Assembly (NCBI RefSeq): GCF_001434985.1
Contig: NZ_AZES01000031.1
Span: 1 to 40,744, forward strand
DNA from: Companilactobacillus paralimentarius DSM 13238 = JCM 10415
Lineage (GTDB): Bacteria; Bacillota; Bacilli; Lactobacillales; Lactobacillaceae
Length of the DNA stretch: 40,744 nucleotides
Reading direction: 5' to 3'
The notes under the pieces were generated by a model that was not told the origin of the DNA, searched no databases, and saw only the letters and a program-made list of their open reading frames with translations. Positions 24,635-34,179 of this stretch are shown piece after piece. A program made the position numbers and the translations under genes. The number at the start of each line of letters is the position of its first letter. The first letter of the stretch is position 1.

Positions 24635-25603
24635 ATGGCAAGTTTTGAAGAGACAAAAGCACAAATAATTGATTTGGTGAATAAGCAAGTTGTTCCAGGA
24701 GTCAGTTTTGGCTTCATAAACTCGTCACAGACGCAGAAATATACTTATGGCAATAAGTCATGGGTTCCAGAGATAACTCCTCTCAAAGGTGATGAATTAC
24801 ACGATTTAGCGTCATTAACTAAGGTGATGGGAACTGTACCATTAGTTTTGAAGATGTTAGATGATAAATTGATTGATTTACATGATCCTGTCAGCAAATA
24901 TTTACCAGAATTTAAAGATGATAGAGTAGAACTGTTTCATTTGATTACACATACTTCTGGCATCAAGGGCTTTATCCCTAACCGTGATGCCTTAAACTGT
25001 GATCAGTTGATTCAAGCATTATTGGCATTGCCTGTTACTGATACTTTTAATAAAAAAGTTGTTTACACGGATACTGGTTTGATTTTCCTCGGATTGATTG
25101 CAGAGAAGTTTTATAAGATGCCAGTTCAAGATGCTATTATGAAATATGTAATTGAACCGGAAGGACTAAAGGATGCTACATTTGAACCTGATCCGGTTAG
25201 ATGTGTACCAACTTATCCAGTTGATGGCAAGATGCTTTACGGAATTCCTAATGATCCTAAGGCTCGTCAATTGGGTAAGCATTGTGGATCAGCTGGTATG
25301 TTTGCAACTTTGGATGATGTTATGCAATTTGCCGGTGATATGTTGAAACCGGATAAAGAATTTTTATATCATAATTACACTGAATTGAATCCTGGACGTT
25401 CGCTAGGTTGGGATGTGAAACCAGATGGTTCAGGACATGTTCTTTTCCACACAGGTTATACGGGTGAATTTTTAGCGGTTGATTATCAACATCAGAATGC
25501 AATGGTTGTAATGACTAATCGAGTTCATCCTAATCAATATAACCAAATCTTCTTGAGACGTCGTGAGACAATCTTGGAGTCATTTTTGAATAAGAGTAAA
25601 TAA
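24635..25603 (+). CDS. Beta-lactamase-family serine hydrolase, cytoplasmic
   Basis: This 322-residue class C beta-lactamase-like (esterase EstB/PBP4*-like) protein has no signal peptide. It carries SLTK (SxxK) after HDLA, the Tyr motif YTDTG in place of YxN, and HTGYTGE matching the C-terminal HTG triad. All three active-site elements are therefore present. The frame is open from 24575, but that region contains the upstream terminator; the ATG at 24635 has AGGCAGGA in front. The substrate is unknown. A large hairpin terminator follows. Confidence 0.85.
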   Translation: MASFEETKAQIIDLVNKQVVPGVSFGFINSSQTQKYTYGNKSWVPEITPLKGDELHDLASLTKVMGTVPLVLKMLDDKLIDLHDPVSKYLPEFKDDRVELFHLITHTSGIKGFIPNRDALNCDQLIQALLALPVTDTFNKKVVYTDTGLIFLGLIAEKFYKMPVQDAIMKYVIEPEGLKDATFEPDPVRCVPTYPVDGKMLYGIPNDPKARQLGKHCGSAGMFATLDDVMQFAGDMLKPDKEFLYHNYTELNPGRSLGWDVKPDGSGHVLFHTGYTGEFLAVDYQHQNAMVVMTNRVHPNQYNQIFLRRRETILESFLNKSK

Positions 25604-25647
25604 AATGGCAATCTATTTAAGATTCTATTAGGTTTAATTAAAAGAAG

Positions 25648-25699
25648 CAGCATCTATTTAGGATAAACGTTTATACGTTTCTAGATAGATGCTGTTTTT
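25648..25699 (+). terminator. Terminator after the serine hydrolase gene
   Basis: A 10-bp perfect stem CAGCATCTAT / ATAGATGCTG (25648-25657 with 25685-25694) encloses a second small hairpin AAACGT/ACGTTT. A T5 tract follows. Confidence 0.8.
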
Positions 25700-25744
25700 G
25701 ATTTCTATTTTTTGAGAATGATTAATCTATATTTAAAAATAAAG

Positions 25745-25758
25745 TTAAGCCAGCCTAA
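25745..25758. promoter_or_regulatory. Candidate DtxR/MntR-like operator
   Basis: The imperfect dyad TTAAGCCAGCCTAA resembles the TTAGGN-type half sites of the DtxR family. It lies 8 bp upstream of the metal transporter -35. The match is loose. Confidence 0.3.
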
Positions 25759-25766
25759 TAAAATTA

Positions 25767-25795
25767 TTGAAACACCATGAAGTATATGATATTCT
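25767..25795 (+). promoter_or_regulatory. Metal ABC transporter operon promoter
   Basis: TTGAAA (25767-25772), a 17-bp spacer and TATTCT (25790-25795) with a TG one base before the -10 form a good extended promoter. The transcript starts about 35 bp before the first start codon. Confidence 0.6.
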
Positions 25796-25837
25796 GAATT
25801 TAGAGCGGATTTAATCGCTAATATAAGGAGGCTCATT

Positions 25838-26578
25838 ATGCTTAATGTTAAGAACCTCACTGTCGCTTACGATGACACACCAGTATTTTCTGATGTTGCC
25901 GTTAATTTCAACGCAGGAAAAATCACTGGAATCATTGGACCGAATGGTGCAGGTAAATCGACCTTAGTCAAAGCTATTTTGAATTTGATAAAACCTCAAA
26001 AGGGTACTATTGACTATGACGGTCAATCGATCGAAAGGATTCGCAAACGAATTGCTTACGTTGAACAAAGAAAAGATTTGGATCTAACTTTTCCCATCAG
26101 TGTCTTTGATCTAGTTGTGACTGGAACTTATGGTCAATTGGGATTGTTTAAAAGTCCTGGTAAATAAGAAAAACAGATTAGCTATGATGCTTTAAAAAAA
26201 GTTTCTCTGGAAGAATTTGCTAAACGTCAGATTGGTAACTTATCCGGTGGTCAACTGCAGCGAGTTTTTATAGCTCGAGCAATTGTTCAAGAAGCAGAAG
26301 TTATTGTTTTAGATGAACCGTTTGTAGGAATTGATTTACAGAGTGAAACTGCCATTATGGAGATTCTCAAACAATGGCAAAATCAGGGTAAAACAATTAT
26401 CGTTATTCATCACGATTTGAATAAAGTAACAAAATATTTTGATGATTTGGTTATTTTAAATCACGGAATAGTCGATTTTGGACCAACTCGAGAAGTTTAT
26501 AATTCCATTAATATGGAAAGTGCCTTTAGTGCAGATCTTTCTTCAGTGCTGTTTCAAGGGAAGGAAGGTGTGCAGTGA
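25838..26578 (+). pseudogene. Manganese/zinc ABC transporter ATP-binding protein, interrupted by in-frame TAA
   Basis: A single reading frame of 246 codons carries a TAA at 26165-26167 (codon 110), between LFKSPGK and EKQISYDALKK. Before it are Walker A GPNGAGKST and the Q-loop region YVEQRKDLDL. After it, in the same frame, are the signature LSGGQLQR, Walker B VIVLDEPFVGID and the switch His in IVIHHDLNK. Both parts are needed for ATP hydrolysis. A one-base change from AAA or CAA would explain the stop. GGAGG precedes the ATG. The downstream permease and binding protein genes look intact, so the importer lacks only its motor. Confidence 0.86.
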
Positions 26579-27429
26579 TGACATCAGTTATAGATTTTAT
26601 AAATGCCTTAGGAAAGTATGATTTCCTACAAAGTGCATTACTAACCGCGATTATGGTTGGTATCATGTCAGGGATTGTGGGCAGTTTTATTATTTTACGT
26701 GGAATGTCGTTAATGGGAGATGCCATTTCACATGCTGTTTTACCAGGAGTGGCAGTGGCTTATATGTTTGGATTCAATATTTTGATTGGAGCCTCACTTT
26801 TTGGTATTTTGGCTGCAGTATTGATTGGCTTTGTGGCATCTCGGAGCAAAATTAAAACTGATACTTCCATCGGAGTTATCTTTAGTGCTTTTTATGCTTT
26901 GGGCTTCATCCTAATTTCAATGGCAGAAAGTTCAACCAACTTACATCACATCTTGTTTGAAAATATTCTGGCAGTGAGTGATAACGATATTATGACTACA
27001 GCAATTGTTTTGGGAGTCGTGATTCTATTCGTGGTTGCTTTTTATAAAGAGTTGCTGGTAACTTCATTTGATGAAACCTATGCTAAAACTTATGGTTTAA
27101 AGGTTCAGATTATTCATTATGCCTTGATGCTAGTTTTAACTTTAGTAACAGTTTCTGCTCTACAAACGGTTGGAATTATTCTAGTGGTAGCAATGTTGAT
27201 CACACCAGCTGCAACAGCCTTTTTATGGACCGATAAATTAAATTGGATGTTAATTTTATCGGCCATTTTGGGAGTGATTTCATCAACCGTAGGTCTTTAC
27301 TTCAGCTATACCTTCAATTGGGCGTCAGGGCCGGCAATTGTAATCGTAGCCGCAATGTTGTTTACACTATCGTTTATTTTTTCACCGAAACAAAACTTCT
27401 TTAAACTGAAAAGGAGTGTTGTACAATGA
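26578..27429 (+). CDS. Metal ABC transporter permease (ZnuB/MntB/SitC type)
   Basis: This protein of 283 aa has eight to nine membrane helices. It belongs to the ABC-3 permease family for manganese, zinc or iron. Typical stretches are GSFIILRGMSLMGDAISHAVLPGVAVAY near the N-terminus and VTVSALQTVGIILVVAMLITPAATAFLWT in the C-terminal half. Its ATG overlaps the stop of the ATPase gene (TGATG), so translation is normally coupled. An early stop in that gene may reduce expression of this one. Confidence 0.93.
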   Translation: MTSVIDFINALGKYDFLQSALLTAIMVGIMSGIVGSFIILRGMSLMGDAISHAVLPGVAVAYMFGFNILIGASLFGILAAVLIGFVASRSKIKTDTSIGVIFSAFYALGFILISMAESSTNLHHILFENILAVSDNDIMTTAIVLGVVILFVVAFYKELLVTSFDETYAKTYGLKVQIIHYALMLVLTLVTVSALQTVGIILVVAMLITPAATAFLWTDKLNWMLILSAILGVISSTVGLYFSYTFNWASGPAIVIVAAMLFTLSFIFSPKQNFFKLKRSVVQ

Positions 27430-28361
27430 AAAAAATAATTATTACGTTTCTTTCAGTAGTAACGATGGTTAGTGGTGTCTACTGGTTCTTACAGCATCGA
27501 GCTCACAGTAACTCTAATTTACCAAACAATGAGAAATTGCATGTTGTGACAACTAATTCTATTTTAGAAGATATGGTTAAGAATGTTGGTCGTGATCGAA
27601 TTGAACTCTACAGTATTGTCAAACGCGGAGTCGATCCTCATGAGTATGAACCACAACCGAGTGATATTTCGAAAGCTAATGATGCAGATGTTATTTTTCA
27701 CAATGGCTTGAATTTAGAGACGGGTGGCAATGGTTGGTTTAATAAATTAATTGAAACAACTCACAAAGATTTTAATAAAGAAGTCTTTGCCACGAGTGAA
27801 GATATTGAACCTAGACATTTGACTACTAACAAAAGTGAAGTCGATCCTCATGCCTGGTTGGACTGGGCAAATGGAATTAAGTACGTTAGAACGATAACCA
27901 ATGTTTTGAAAGAAAAGGATCCACGTAATGCTAGTTTTTATCAGGATAATGCTGATGAATATATTGCTAAATTAGAACGATTGCACCAAACAGTACAGTC
28001 GAAATATTTGCAAATTCCTGAACAGCAGCGTTTATTAGTGACATCTGAAGGAGCCTTCAAATATTTTGGTGCTGCCTATCATGTCACACCAGCTTATATT
28101 TGGGAAATCAATACTGAATCACAGGGTACTCCAGAACAGATGGAGCGAATTTTAAAGCAAATAAATAAATCAGAAGTAAAAAGTTTATTTGTCGAATCAT
28201 CCGTATCACCCAAATCGATGGATAAGGTAGCCAGTGAATCTGGTCTGAAGATCCATTCTAAAATATTTACGGATTCCTTAGCCAAAAAGGGAACCACTGG
28301 GGATACATATTACTCAATGATGAAATGGAACATTGATCAGATTTATACAGGATTGAAATAA
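27426..28361 (+). CDS. Metal-binding protein of the ABC transporter (cluster A-I, Mn-type ligands)
   Basis: This 311-residue extracellular binding protein belongs to the PsaA/MntC/ZnuA family. The four predicted ligands are His72 (DPHEYEP), His142 (VDPHAWLD), Glu208 (TSEGAF) and Asp283 (FTDSLA). The His-His-Glu-Asp set is the one seen in PsaA-type manganese proteins. There is no His-rich loop, as would be expected in ZnuA. The N-terminal hydrophobic segment (about 3-22) lacks a lipobox Cys, so it is held by an uncleaved helix or released by signal peptidase I. The start overlaps the permease stop by 4 bp. Confidence 0.92.
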   Translation: MKKIIITFLSVVTMVSGVYWFLQHRAHSNSNLPNNEKLHVVTTNSILEDMVKNVGRDRIELYSIVKRGVDPHEYEPQPSDISKANDADVIFHNGLNLETGGNGWFNKLIETTHKDFNKEVFATSEDIEPRHLTTNKSEVDPHAWLDWANGIKYVRTITNVLKEKDPRNASFYQDNADEYIAKLERLHQTVQSKYLQIPEQQRLLVTSEGAFKYFGAAYHVTPAYIWEINTESQGTPEQMERILKQINKSEVKSLFVESSVSPKSMDKVASESGLKIHSKIFTDSLAKKGTTGDTYYSMMKWNIDQIYTGLK

Positions 28362-28364
28362 AAA

Positions 28365-28410
28365 GATCCAGTGTAGCAACCATTGATGGTTACTGCACTG
28401 GATCCTTTTT
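28365..28410. terminator. Bidirectional terminator between the metal transporter operon and murT
   Basis: A long stem (GATCCAGTG / CACTGGATC extended by AACCAT / ATGGTT with two small mismatches) is flanked by A5 and T5 tracts. It separates convergent genes. Confidence 0.88.
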
Positions 28411-28419
28411 ATTTCTAAA

Positions 28420-29763
28420 TTATTTTTGTTTGATATATCCTTGATCGCTGAGAACTTTGCGTAGTCCTAACATAGCTGTATAAGTTGCGAGGACGTAGAT
28501 TTTTTTAGTTGGAATCTTAGGGATTTGTTTAACAAAATCTTCGATTTCAACTGTTTCAATATTCTTGTTCATGTTGAGACCGGCAATTTTAAAGCGATAA
28601 GTTACATCTTTGACACGTTTACCACCAGTGATAACTAATGGTAATTTGTCATAGTCAAAGTCTTCAAAGTTAGCGTCCCAGATCCAACTAGTATCAATAC
28701 CATCAGCATAATTAGCATTCAATAGAAAGGCTAATGAGTAAGGCTCTTCATCACTCAAAACAGTTTCGATAACTTGATTCAAGCCGACTGGGTTCTTAAC
28801 TAGAATGATATTAACATCTTTGTCATCAACGGTAATAGTTTCTTGACGACCAAAGACTTTCTCATCATAAGCAAAGGCTTTACGGATCTGTTCAACGCCG
28901 ATGCCCATTTCTGAAGCAATGGCATAAGCAGCTAGCGCGTTATAGACATTATATTTACCACCAATATTCATGGTAAATTTGTTGCCATCAATTTCAAATT
29001 CAGTTTTGTTAGGAAGTAATGTTGAAATACCGGTTACTTGATACTTTAATTGTCCACGTTTGAAATTACAGTTAGGACAGAAGTAACTACCCAAGTTAGC
29101 GTAAGATATCATATGATAGTGCATGATATGATTACATCTAGGGCAGAGAACACCATCAGTATTAGTAGGTGCCTTGAAATCTTCATTTTCATGTCCTTTG
29201 TCAGAAAAACCATAGTTGATAACTTTGTTAGGCAATTCTTTGGATGCAAAGATAGCAGCGTCACCATTGGCAATGATTGTGGCATCTGGTGCTAATTTAA
29301 TACCATCAAGAATTTTTTGATAAGTAGTGTAAATTTCACCGTAACGATCCATTTGATCACGGAAAATATTAGTTAAAACAAAGTACTTAGGTTTAATATA
29401 TTTACAAATGATAGGAACATTGGCCTCATCAACCTCTAAAACAGCCAAAGGTTTCTTGCTCTTTTTATGATGAGTAACAAAACTAGTTACAATACCTTGG
29501 ATCATGTTAGAACCAGTTGGATTTGTTAAAACATCATCGTATTTTTGAATCAACATCTTATTGATCAATGATGTTGTCAAAGTTTTACCATTGGTACCGG
29601 TCACGACAATCAATTCGTAATCTTTACCAAGACTCTTTAAAATGTCAGGATCAATCTTGTAAGCAATTTTTCCAGGATATGAGGAACCGCCATTGAAAAA
29701 TTTGTTTAAAATAAAATAAGATGTTTTTCCCGTTAATGTTGCAATACCTGATTTAAATGTCAT
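28420..29763 (-). CDS. murT: Lipid II isoglutaminyl synthase, MurT subunit
   Basis: This Mur-ligase-like subunit (447 aa) activates the alpha-carboxyl of D-Glu in lipid II for amidation. The ATP-binding GTNGKTLTT lies at 56-64. A Cys4 zinc ribbon, CPRC...CPNC, interrupts the central domain near residues 206-232, as in known MurT. The C-terminal DUF1727 domain (from about 330) includes NYADGIDTSWIWDANFE, which contacts the glutaminase GatD. In most Gram-positives gatD directly follows murT. Here the next gene downstream is convergent and unrelated, and the upstream gene tdk is divergent, so gatD must lie elsewhere. Confidence 0.92.
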   Translation of the reverse strand: MTFKSGIATLTGKTSYFILNKFFNGGSSYPGKIAYKIDPDILKSLGKDYELIVVTGTNGKTLTTSLINKMLIQKYDDVLTNPTGSNMIQGIVTSFVTHHKKSKKPLAVLEVDEANVPIICKYIKPKYFVLTNIFRDQMDRYGEIYTTYQKILDGIKLAPDATIIANGDAAIFASKELPNKVINYGFSDKGHENEDFKAPTNTDGVLCPRCNHIMHYHMISYANLGSYFCPNCNFKRGQLKYQVTGISTLLPNKTEFEIDGNKFTMNIGGKYNVYNALAAYAIASEMGIGVEQIRKAFAYDEKVFGRQETITVDDKDVNIILVKNPVGLNQVIETVLSDEEPYSLAFLLNANYADGIDTSWIWDANFEDFDYDKLPLVITGGKRVKDVTYRFKIAGLNMNKNIETVEIEDFVKQIPKIPTKKIYVLATYTAMLGLRKVLSDQGYIKQK

Positions 29764-29915
29764 TATGAAAACCCCAAATTGAATTAATTAAAACAATATT
29801 ATCATACCTCACAAGTATTTTATGCGATTTTGTTTGAAATTGAAAAATGTTTAATGTGTTCAAGCGGCAGTTTTTTCGTTATAATTTTGAAGGATATTAT
29901 TTTGGAGGCGTAAAA

Positions 29916-30497
29916 TTGGCTCAATTATTTTTTAAATACGGTGCTATGAATAGTGGAAAATCGATTGAGATTTTAAAAGTGGCGCATAATTATGAAGAAC
30001 AGGGTAAGTCAGTTATTTTGATGACAAGTATTATGGATACTCGTTCAGGTGCTGGAAAGATACAGAGTCGTATGGGATTAACTCGTCCAGCTATTGCTCT
30101 CAAGAAAGATTCTGACGTTTTTGAGATCGTAAAGGAAAAAAATCCTGATGCATCTTGTATATTGATTGATGAATGCGAATTTATGACAAAGGATCAGGTT
30201 TTACAGGCAACGAGAGTCGTTGATGATCTAGGAATTCCTGTTATGGCTTTTGGTTTGAAAAATGATTTTCGTAATGAATTATTCGAAGGTACAAAATATT
30301 TATTGCTTTATGCGGATAAATTGGAAGAAATGAAGACTATCTGTTGGTTCTGTACAAAAAAAGCTACAATGAATATGCGTATGTCAAATGGCAAGCCGGT
30401 TTTTGAGGGAGAACAAGTTTCAATTGGTGGCAATGAAATGTACTATCCAGTTTGTCGTCGTCATTACAACCATCCTCCAATGCTAGATAATAAATAA
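29916..30497 (+). CDS. tdk: Thymidine kinase
   Basis: This type II thymidine kinase (193 aa) phosphorylates thymidine with ATP in the salvage pathway. The P-loop GAMNSGKS lies at about 9-16 and ILIDECEF holds the catalytic Glu. A structural zinc site is formed by CWFC and CRRH. The start is TTG at 29916, preceded by GGAGGCG; the open frame from 29847 lacks any signal. It opens the run tdk-prfA-prmC-sua5-upp-atp. Confidence 0.95.
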   Translation: MAQLFFKYGAMNSGKSIEILKVAHNYEEQGKSVILMTSIMDTRSGAGKIQSRMGLTRPAIALKKDSDVFEIVKEKNPDASCILIDECEFMTKDQVLQATRVVDDLGIPVMAFGLKNDFRNELFEGTKYLLLYADKLEEMKTICWFCTKKATMNMRMSNGKPVFEGEQVSIGGNEMYYPVCRRHYNHPPMLDNK

Positions 30498-30514
30498 GAG
30501 AAAGGATTGTTAAG

Positions 30515-31612
30515 TTGGATAAAATATTTGAACAACTAGAAACGTTGCTTGAAAGATATCAGGAGCTCCAAGAACTAATGAGTGACCCTGAAGTTATCAA
30601 CGATACTAAGCGCTATATGGCTTACTCAAAAGAAGAAGCTGATATGCGTGATGTTGTTGCTGCTTTCAAGCGTTACAAAGAATTAAAGAAGAGTATCAGT
30701 GATAGCGATGAAATTTTACGTGAAACTGATGACCCAGAAATGACTGCAATGGCTAAAGAAGAAATGGATTCTTCTAAGAAGGAACTAGATGAGGTTGAAC
30801 ACAACATTACTCTATTGATGCTTCCTAAGGATCCTAATGATGATAAGAATATTATCATGGAAATTCGTGGTGCCGCCGGTGGTGATGAAGCTAGTTTGTT
30901 TGCAGCTGATTTATTGAGTATGTATAGTAAATATGCTGAAAAACAAGGCTGGAATTTTGATATCATCGATGAAACTGATACTGAGGTTGGCGGTTATAAA
31001 GATGTTGCTGTCATGATCACGGGTGACAGTGTTTATTCGAAATTGAAGTATGAGAACGGTGCTCACCGTGTTCAAAGAATTCCTTCTACAGAGTCACAAG
31101 GACGTGTTCATACTTCAACTGCTACTGTTGCAGTTATGCCTGAATATGATGAAGTTGATATTGATATTGATCCTAAAGACATTCGTACCGATGTTTATCG
31201 TTCATCTGGTGCCGGTGGTCAGCATATTAACAAGACTTCATCAGCTGTTCGTATGACCCATTTACCAACAGGTATTGTTGTTGCTATGCAAGATCAACGT
31301 TCACAACAACAAAACCGTCAAAAGGCTATGCAAATTTTGAAGTCTCGTGTTTATGATTACTATGAATCACAAAATCAAAGTGAATATGATGAAAAACGTA
31401 AGTCGGCTGTTGGTACAGGTGATCGTTCTGAACGTATCAGAACTTACAATTATCCTCAAAACCGTGTGACTGATCATCGTATTGGTTTATCTTTGAACAA
31501 ATTAGATAGAATCATGAATGGCGATCTTGAAGAAATTATCGATGCCTTGATTGTTGACGATCAAACCAAGAAGTTGGAGCAAATTCAAAGTGGAGAAGCT
31601 AAGTTATTCTAA
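30515..31612 (+). CDS. prfA: Peptide chain release factor 1
   Basis: RF1 (365 aa) reads UAA and UAG and triggers peptide release. The stop-codon tripeptide region is [12 protein letters not shown] (PST at 190-192) and the catalytic GGQ is at 234-236 in [11 protein letters not shown]. The Gln of GGQ is the methylation target of PrmC, encoded next. Start codon TTG at 30515 with AAAGGA upstream. The end overlaps the start of prmC. Confidence 0.97.
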   Translation: MDKIFEQLETLLERYQELQELMSDPEVINDTKRYMAYSKEEADMRDVVAAFKRYKELKKSISDSDEILRETDDPEMTAMAKEEMDSSKKELDEVEHNITLLMLPKDPNDDKNIIMEIRGAAGGDEASLFAADLLSMYSKYAEKQGWNFDIIDETDTEVGGYKDVAVMITGDSVYSKLKYENGAHRVQRIPSTESQGRVHTSTATVAVMPEYDEVDIDIDPKDIRTDVYRSSGAGGQHINKTSSAVRMTHLPTGIVVAMQDQRSQQQNRQKAMQILKSRVYDYYESQNQSEYDEKRKSAVGTGDRSERIRTYNYPQNRVTDHRIGLSLNKLDRIMNGDLEEIIDALIVDDQTKKLEQIQSGEAKLF

Positions 31613-32438
31613 CGCCCTGAAAAGGGCTTTTTTATTGTTAAAAGAGCAAAATAAATTCCCAGAAGATGCGCAGTACTTAATGGAAGAGTTGAGTGGCTTT
31701 AACTATACGCAATTGCAATTACATCGTAATGAGATCGTGCCCAATGATATTATGCATAAATTTCGTGATGGTGTTGTGAAGTTAGGGATGGACGTACCAG
31801 TTCAATATATTTTAGGATACGCATATTTCTTGAACCGCAATTTCACTGTTAATGAGAATGTTTTGATACCGAGACAAGATACTGAGGAAATGGTTCAAAA
31901 GATTATCGATGATCATAGTGCTAAGAATGAATCTATTTGTGATATTGGAACAGGGTCAGGGATAATTGCTATCAGTTTGGGAATAGCTTTTCCTGATGAT
32001 GATATTTTAGCGACAGATATATCGGCAGAAGCACTTAAAGTGGCTCAATTGAATGCTGACAACTATCAAGCTAATAATGTTTATTTTCAACAGAGTGACC
32101 TATTCAAAGAAATCAAATCACAACAATTTGACGTGATTGTTTCCAATCCACCATATATTGCTGAAGACGAAAAAAAAGACATGGATCCAAGTGTTATTAA
32201 ATATGAACCTGATTTAGCTTTATATGGAAGAGATAATGGTTTAGAATTCTATGAGAACATTGTAAAGGTAGTCGATAATTATCTTTCGGATCAGGGAACT
32301 CTCTATATGGAATTTGGATTTAAACAAAAAAATGCAATAAATCAAATTTTTTGTGATAATCTACCCAATTATGTTGTAGAATTTCATAAAGATATGAGTG
32401 GTAATTATCGATATCTAAAAGCTAAAAAGGAGATGTAG
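31590..32438 (+). CDS. prmC: Peptide chain release factor N5-glutamine methyltransferase
   Basis: This 282-residue enzyme methylates the GGQ glutamine of release factors using S-adenosylmethionine. The N-terminal helical domain (1-80) binds the factor. The SAM motif DIGTGSGI is at 118-125 and the catalytic NPPY at 186-189. I choose GTG at 31590, which follows GGAG by 10 nt and gives a standard N-terminus ([14 protein letters not shown]). This makes a 23-bp overlap with prfA. The overlap and first codons contain a hairpin with a T run (31614-31633). Confidence 0.92.
   Translation: MEKLSYSNALKRAFLLLKEQNKFPEDAQYLMEELSGFNYTQLQLHRNEIVPNDIMHKFRDGVVKLGMDVPVQYILGYAYFLNRNFTVNENVLIPRQDTEEMVQKIIDDHSAKNESICDIGTGSGIIAISLGIAFPDDDILATDISAEALKVAQLNADNYQANNVYFQQSDLFKEIKSQQFDVIVSNPPYIAEDEKKDMDPSVIKYEPDLALYGRDNGLEFYENIVKVVDNYLSDQGTLYMEFGFKQKNAINQIFCDNLPNYVVEFHKDMSGNYRYLKAKKEM
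31614..31633 (+). terminator. Terminator-like hairpin within the 5' end of prmC
   Basis: GCCCT-GAAA-AGGGC followed by TTTTTT begins 2 bp after the prfA stop codon. The 5-bp GC-rich stem has a GNRA tetraloop, which is very stable for its size. It lies inside codons 9-15 of prmC, so it may attenuate distal transcription or act on the prfA end. Confidence 0.5.
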
Positions 32439-32440
32439 TA

Positions 32441-33451
32441 TTGGAAACTGAGATACTCGAGAGTACACAGATTCAAGAAGCTGCAGATTTCTTAACCGAT
32501 GGACAGTTAGTGGCTTTTCCCACGGAAACTGTTTACGGCTTAGGAGCTGACGCAACAAGACCTGATGTAGTCAAAGAGGTTTATGCTGCTAAAGGACGTC
32601 CAAGTGATAATCCTTTGATAGTTCATGTTTCTGGACCAGAGATGGTTTGGGAATATGCAGACAACAGTTACAAACCATTGGCGGAAAAACTAATGAAAGC
32701 ATTCTGGCCAGGTCCTTTGACAATTATTATGCCAATTCAACCGGGTAAACTTTCAAAAACTGTCACAGGTGGTTTAACAACTGCTGCCTTTCGTATGCCT
32801 AATAATGCAGCAACATTGAACCTTATCAAGACTTTTGGCAAACCAATTGTTGGTCCTTCTGCTAATACCAGTGGTAAACCAAGTCCAACTTTGGCTAAAC
32901 ATGTTTATCATGATTTACATGGTAAGATTGCAGCTGTTTTGGATGATGGACCAACCAAGATCGGTGTTGAGTCAACAGTAATTGATTTGTCTGTTGATGT
33001 ACCAACTATTTTGAGACCAGGGATGATAACGGATAAGGACCTTTTGAAGGTCATTGACAACGTTAATAGTGATCACCATAAGGTCAAAGCCGGCGAGGTT
33101 CCAAAGGCACCAGGGATGAAATATAAGCATTATGCACCAAGTGCTCAAGTTATTATTGTTGATAATAAGAGTGACTTTAAACAAGCAATCGCACAATACC
33201 AGGCCAAAAATGTTCCAATGGGTGTCATGGCAGTGGATGAAATTTTGCAAGAAGTACCAGCTGGAATCAAGACCTTTTCACTAGGAAATGATGTCATTAG
33301 TGCTTCCAGGGATCTATTTGCTGGCTTACGCCAATTAGATGCTGATCATGTAAAATTCATTCTTGCTCAAGGATTTCCCGATGCAGATCACGGTGAGGCT
33401 TACAGCAATCGTTTGAATAAATCAGCGGGTAACGCACATTATAAAAACTAA
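32441..33451 (+). CDS. ywlC: L-threonylcarbamoyladenylate synthase (Sua5/YwlC)
   Basis: The product (336 aa) makes threonylcarbamoyl-AMP, the precursor of t6A in ANN-decoding tRNAs. The YrdC domain (about 10-205) includes [38 protein letters not shown] linker with [12 protein letters not shown] leads to the C-terminal Sua5 domain (about 230-336). It is therefore the long Sua5 type and not the short TsaC. The start is TTG at 32441 with AAAAGGAG upstream, 2 bp after the prmC stop. Confidence 0.95.
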   Translation: METEILESTQIQEAADFLTDGQLVAFPTETVYGLGADATRPDVVKEVYAAKGRPSDNPLIVHVSGPEMVWEYADNSYKPLAEKLMKAFWPGPLTIIMPIQPGKLSKTVTGGLTTAAFRMPNNAATLNLIKTFGKPIVGPSANTSGKPSPTLAKHVYHDLHGKIAAVLDDGPTKIGVESTVIDLSVDVPTILRPGMITDKDLLKVIDNVNSDHHKVKAGEVPKAPGMKYKHYAPSAQVIIVDNKSDFKQAIAQYQAKNVPMGVMAVDEILQEVPAGIKTFSLGNDVISASRDLFAGLRQLDADHVKFILAQGFPDADHGEAYSNRLNKSAGNAHYKN

Positions 33452-33462
33452 GGAGACAGAAA

Positions 33463-34092
33463 ATGTCTAAATTTACAGTATTGAACCACCCTTTAATTCA
33501 ACACAAATTAACAATTATCAGAAATAAGAATACTGGTACAAAAGTATTCCGTGAAGTTGCTAATGAAATTGGTGAATTGATGGTTTATGAAATTACAAGA
33601 GACTTACCTTTAAAAGATGTTGTTGTTGAAACACCAATGGGCAAATCAACACAAAAAGTTCTTGCAGGTAAGAAACTTGCCGTTATTCCTATTTTGCGTG
33701 CTGGTTTAGGTATGGTTGATGGTGTTCTTGAATTGATCCCAGCTGCTAAAGTTGGTCATATCGGTATGTATCGTGATGAAGAAACTTTGAAACCACATGA
33801 ATACTTTGTAAAACTTCCTAGTGATATTGATCAACGTGAATTATTCATTGTTGATCCAATGCTTGCTACAGGTGGTTCTGCTAACATGGCTATCGATGCA
33901 TTGAAGAAGCGTGGTGCTAAACATATGCGTTTAGTTGTTTTAGTTGCTGCTCCTGAAGGTGTTAAAGCTGTTCAAGAGGCACATCCGGACGTTGATATCT
34001 ATGCAGCTTCACTAGATGAAAAAATTACAGACAGTGGTTATATTTTCCCTGGATTAGGCGATGCTGGTGACAGATTATTTGGGACAAAATAA
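33463..34092 (+). CDS. upp: Uracil phosphoribosyltransferase
   Basis: This 209-residue enzyme makes UMP from uracil and PRPP in pyrimidine salvage. The PRPP loop is in [23 protein letters not shown] and the uracil-binding C-terminus reads [24 protein letters not shown]. The start ATG has AAGGAG upstream. It lies 11 bp after sua5, where Bacillus carries glyA before upp. An AT-rich stretch with a promoter separates it from the atp operon. Confidence 0.97.
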   Translation: MSKFTVLNHPLIQHKLTIIRNKNTGTKVFREVANEIGELMVYEITRDLPLKDVVVETPMGKSTQKVLAGKKLAVIPILRAGLGMVDGVLELIPAAKVGHIGMYRDEETLKPHEYFVKLPSDIDQRELFIVDPMLATGGSANMAIDALKKRGAKHMRLVVLVAAPEGVKAVQEAHPDVDIYAASLDEKITDSGYIFPGLGDAGDRLFGTK

Positions 34093-34104
34093 CAATTTCA
34101 TTGT

Positions 34105-34132
34105 TTGAATATATAAAATTTAGTGTTATTAT
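34105..34132 (+). promoter_or_regulatory. atp operon promoter
   Basis: TTGAAT (34105-34110), a 16-bp spacer and TATTAT (34127-34132) lie 47 bp before the atpB start. Confidence 0.55.
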
Positions 34133-34179
34133 TTTGTGGTATCAATTGTTTTCAATAAGCGAAGAAAGGAGGGTTATTA

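Noticed and set aside
26357-26578. Separate small ATP-binding gene after the importer ATPase stop
   Set aside because: It is in the same frame as the upstream part, and signature and Walker B lie before its first ATG; it is a remnant of the interrupted gene.
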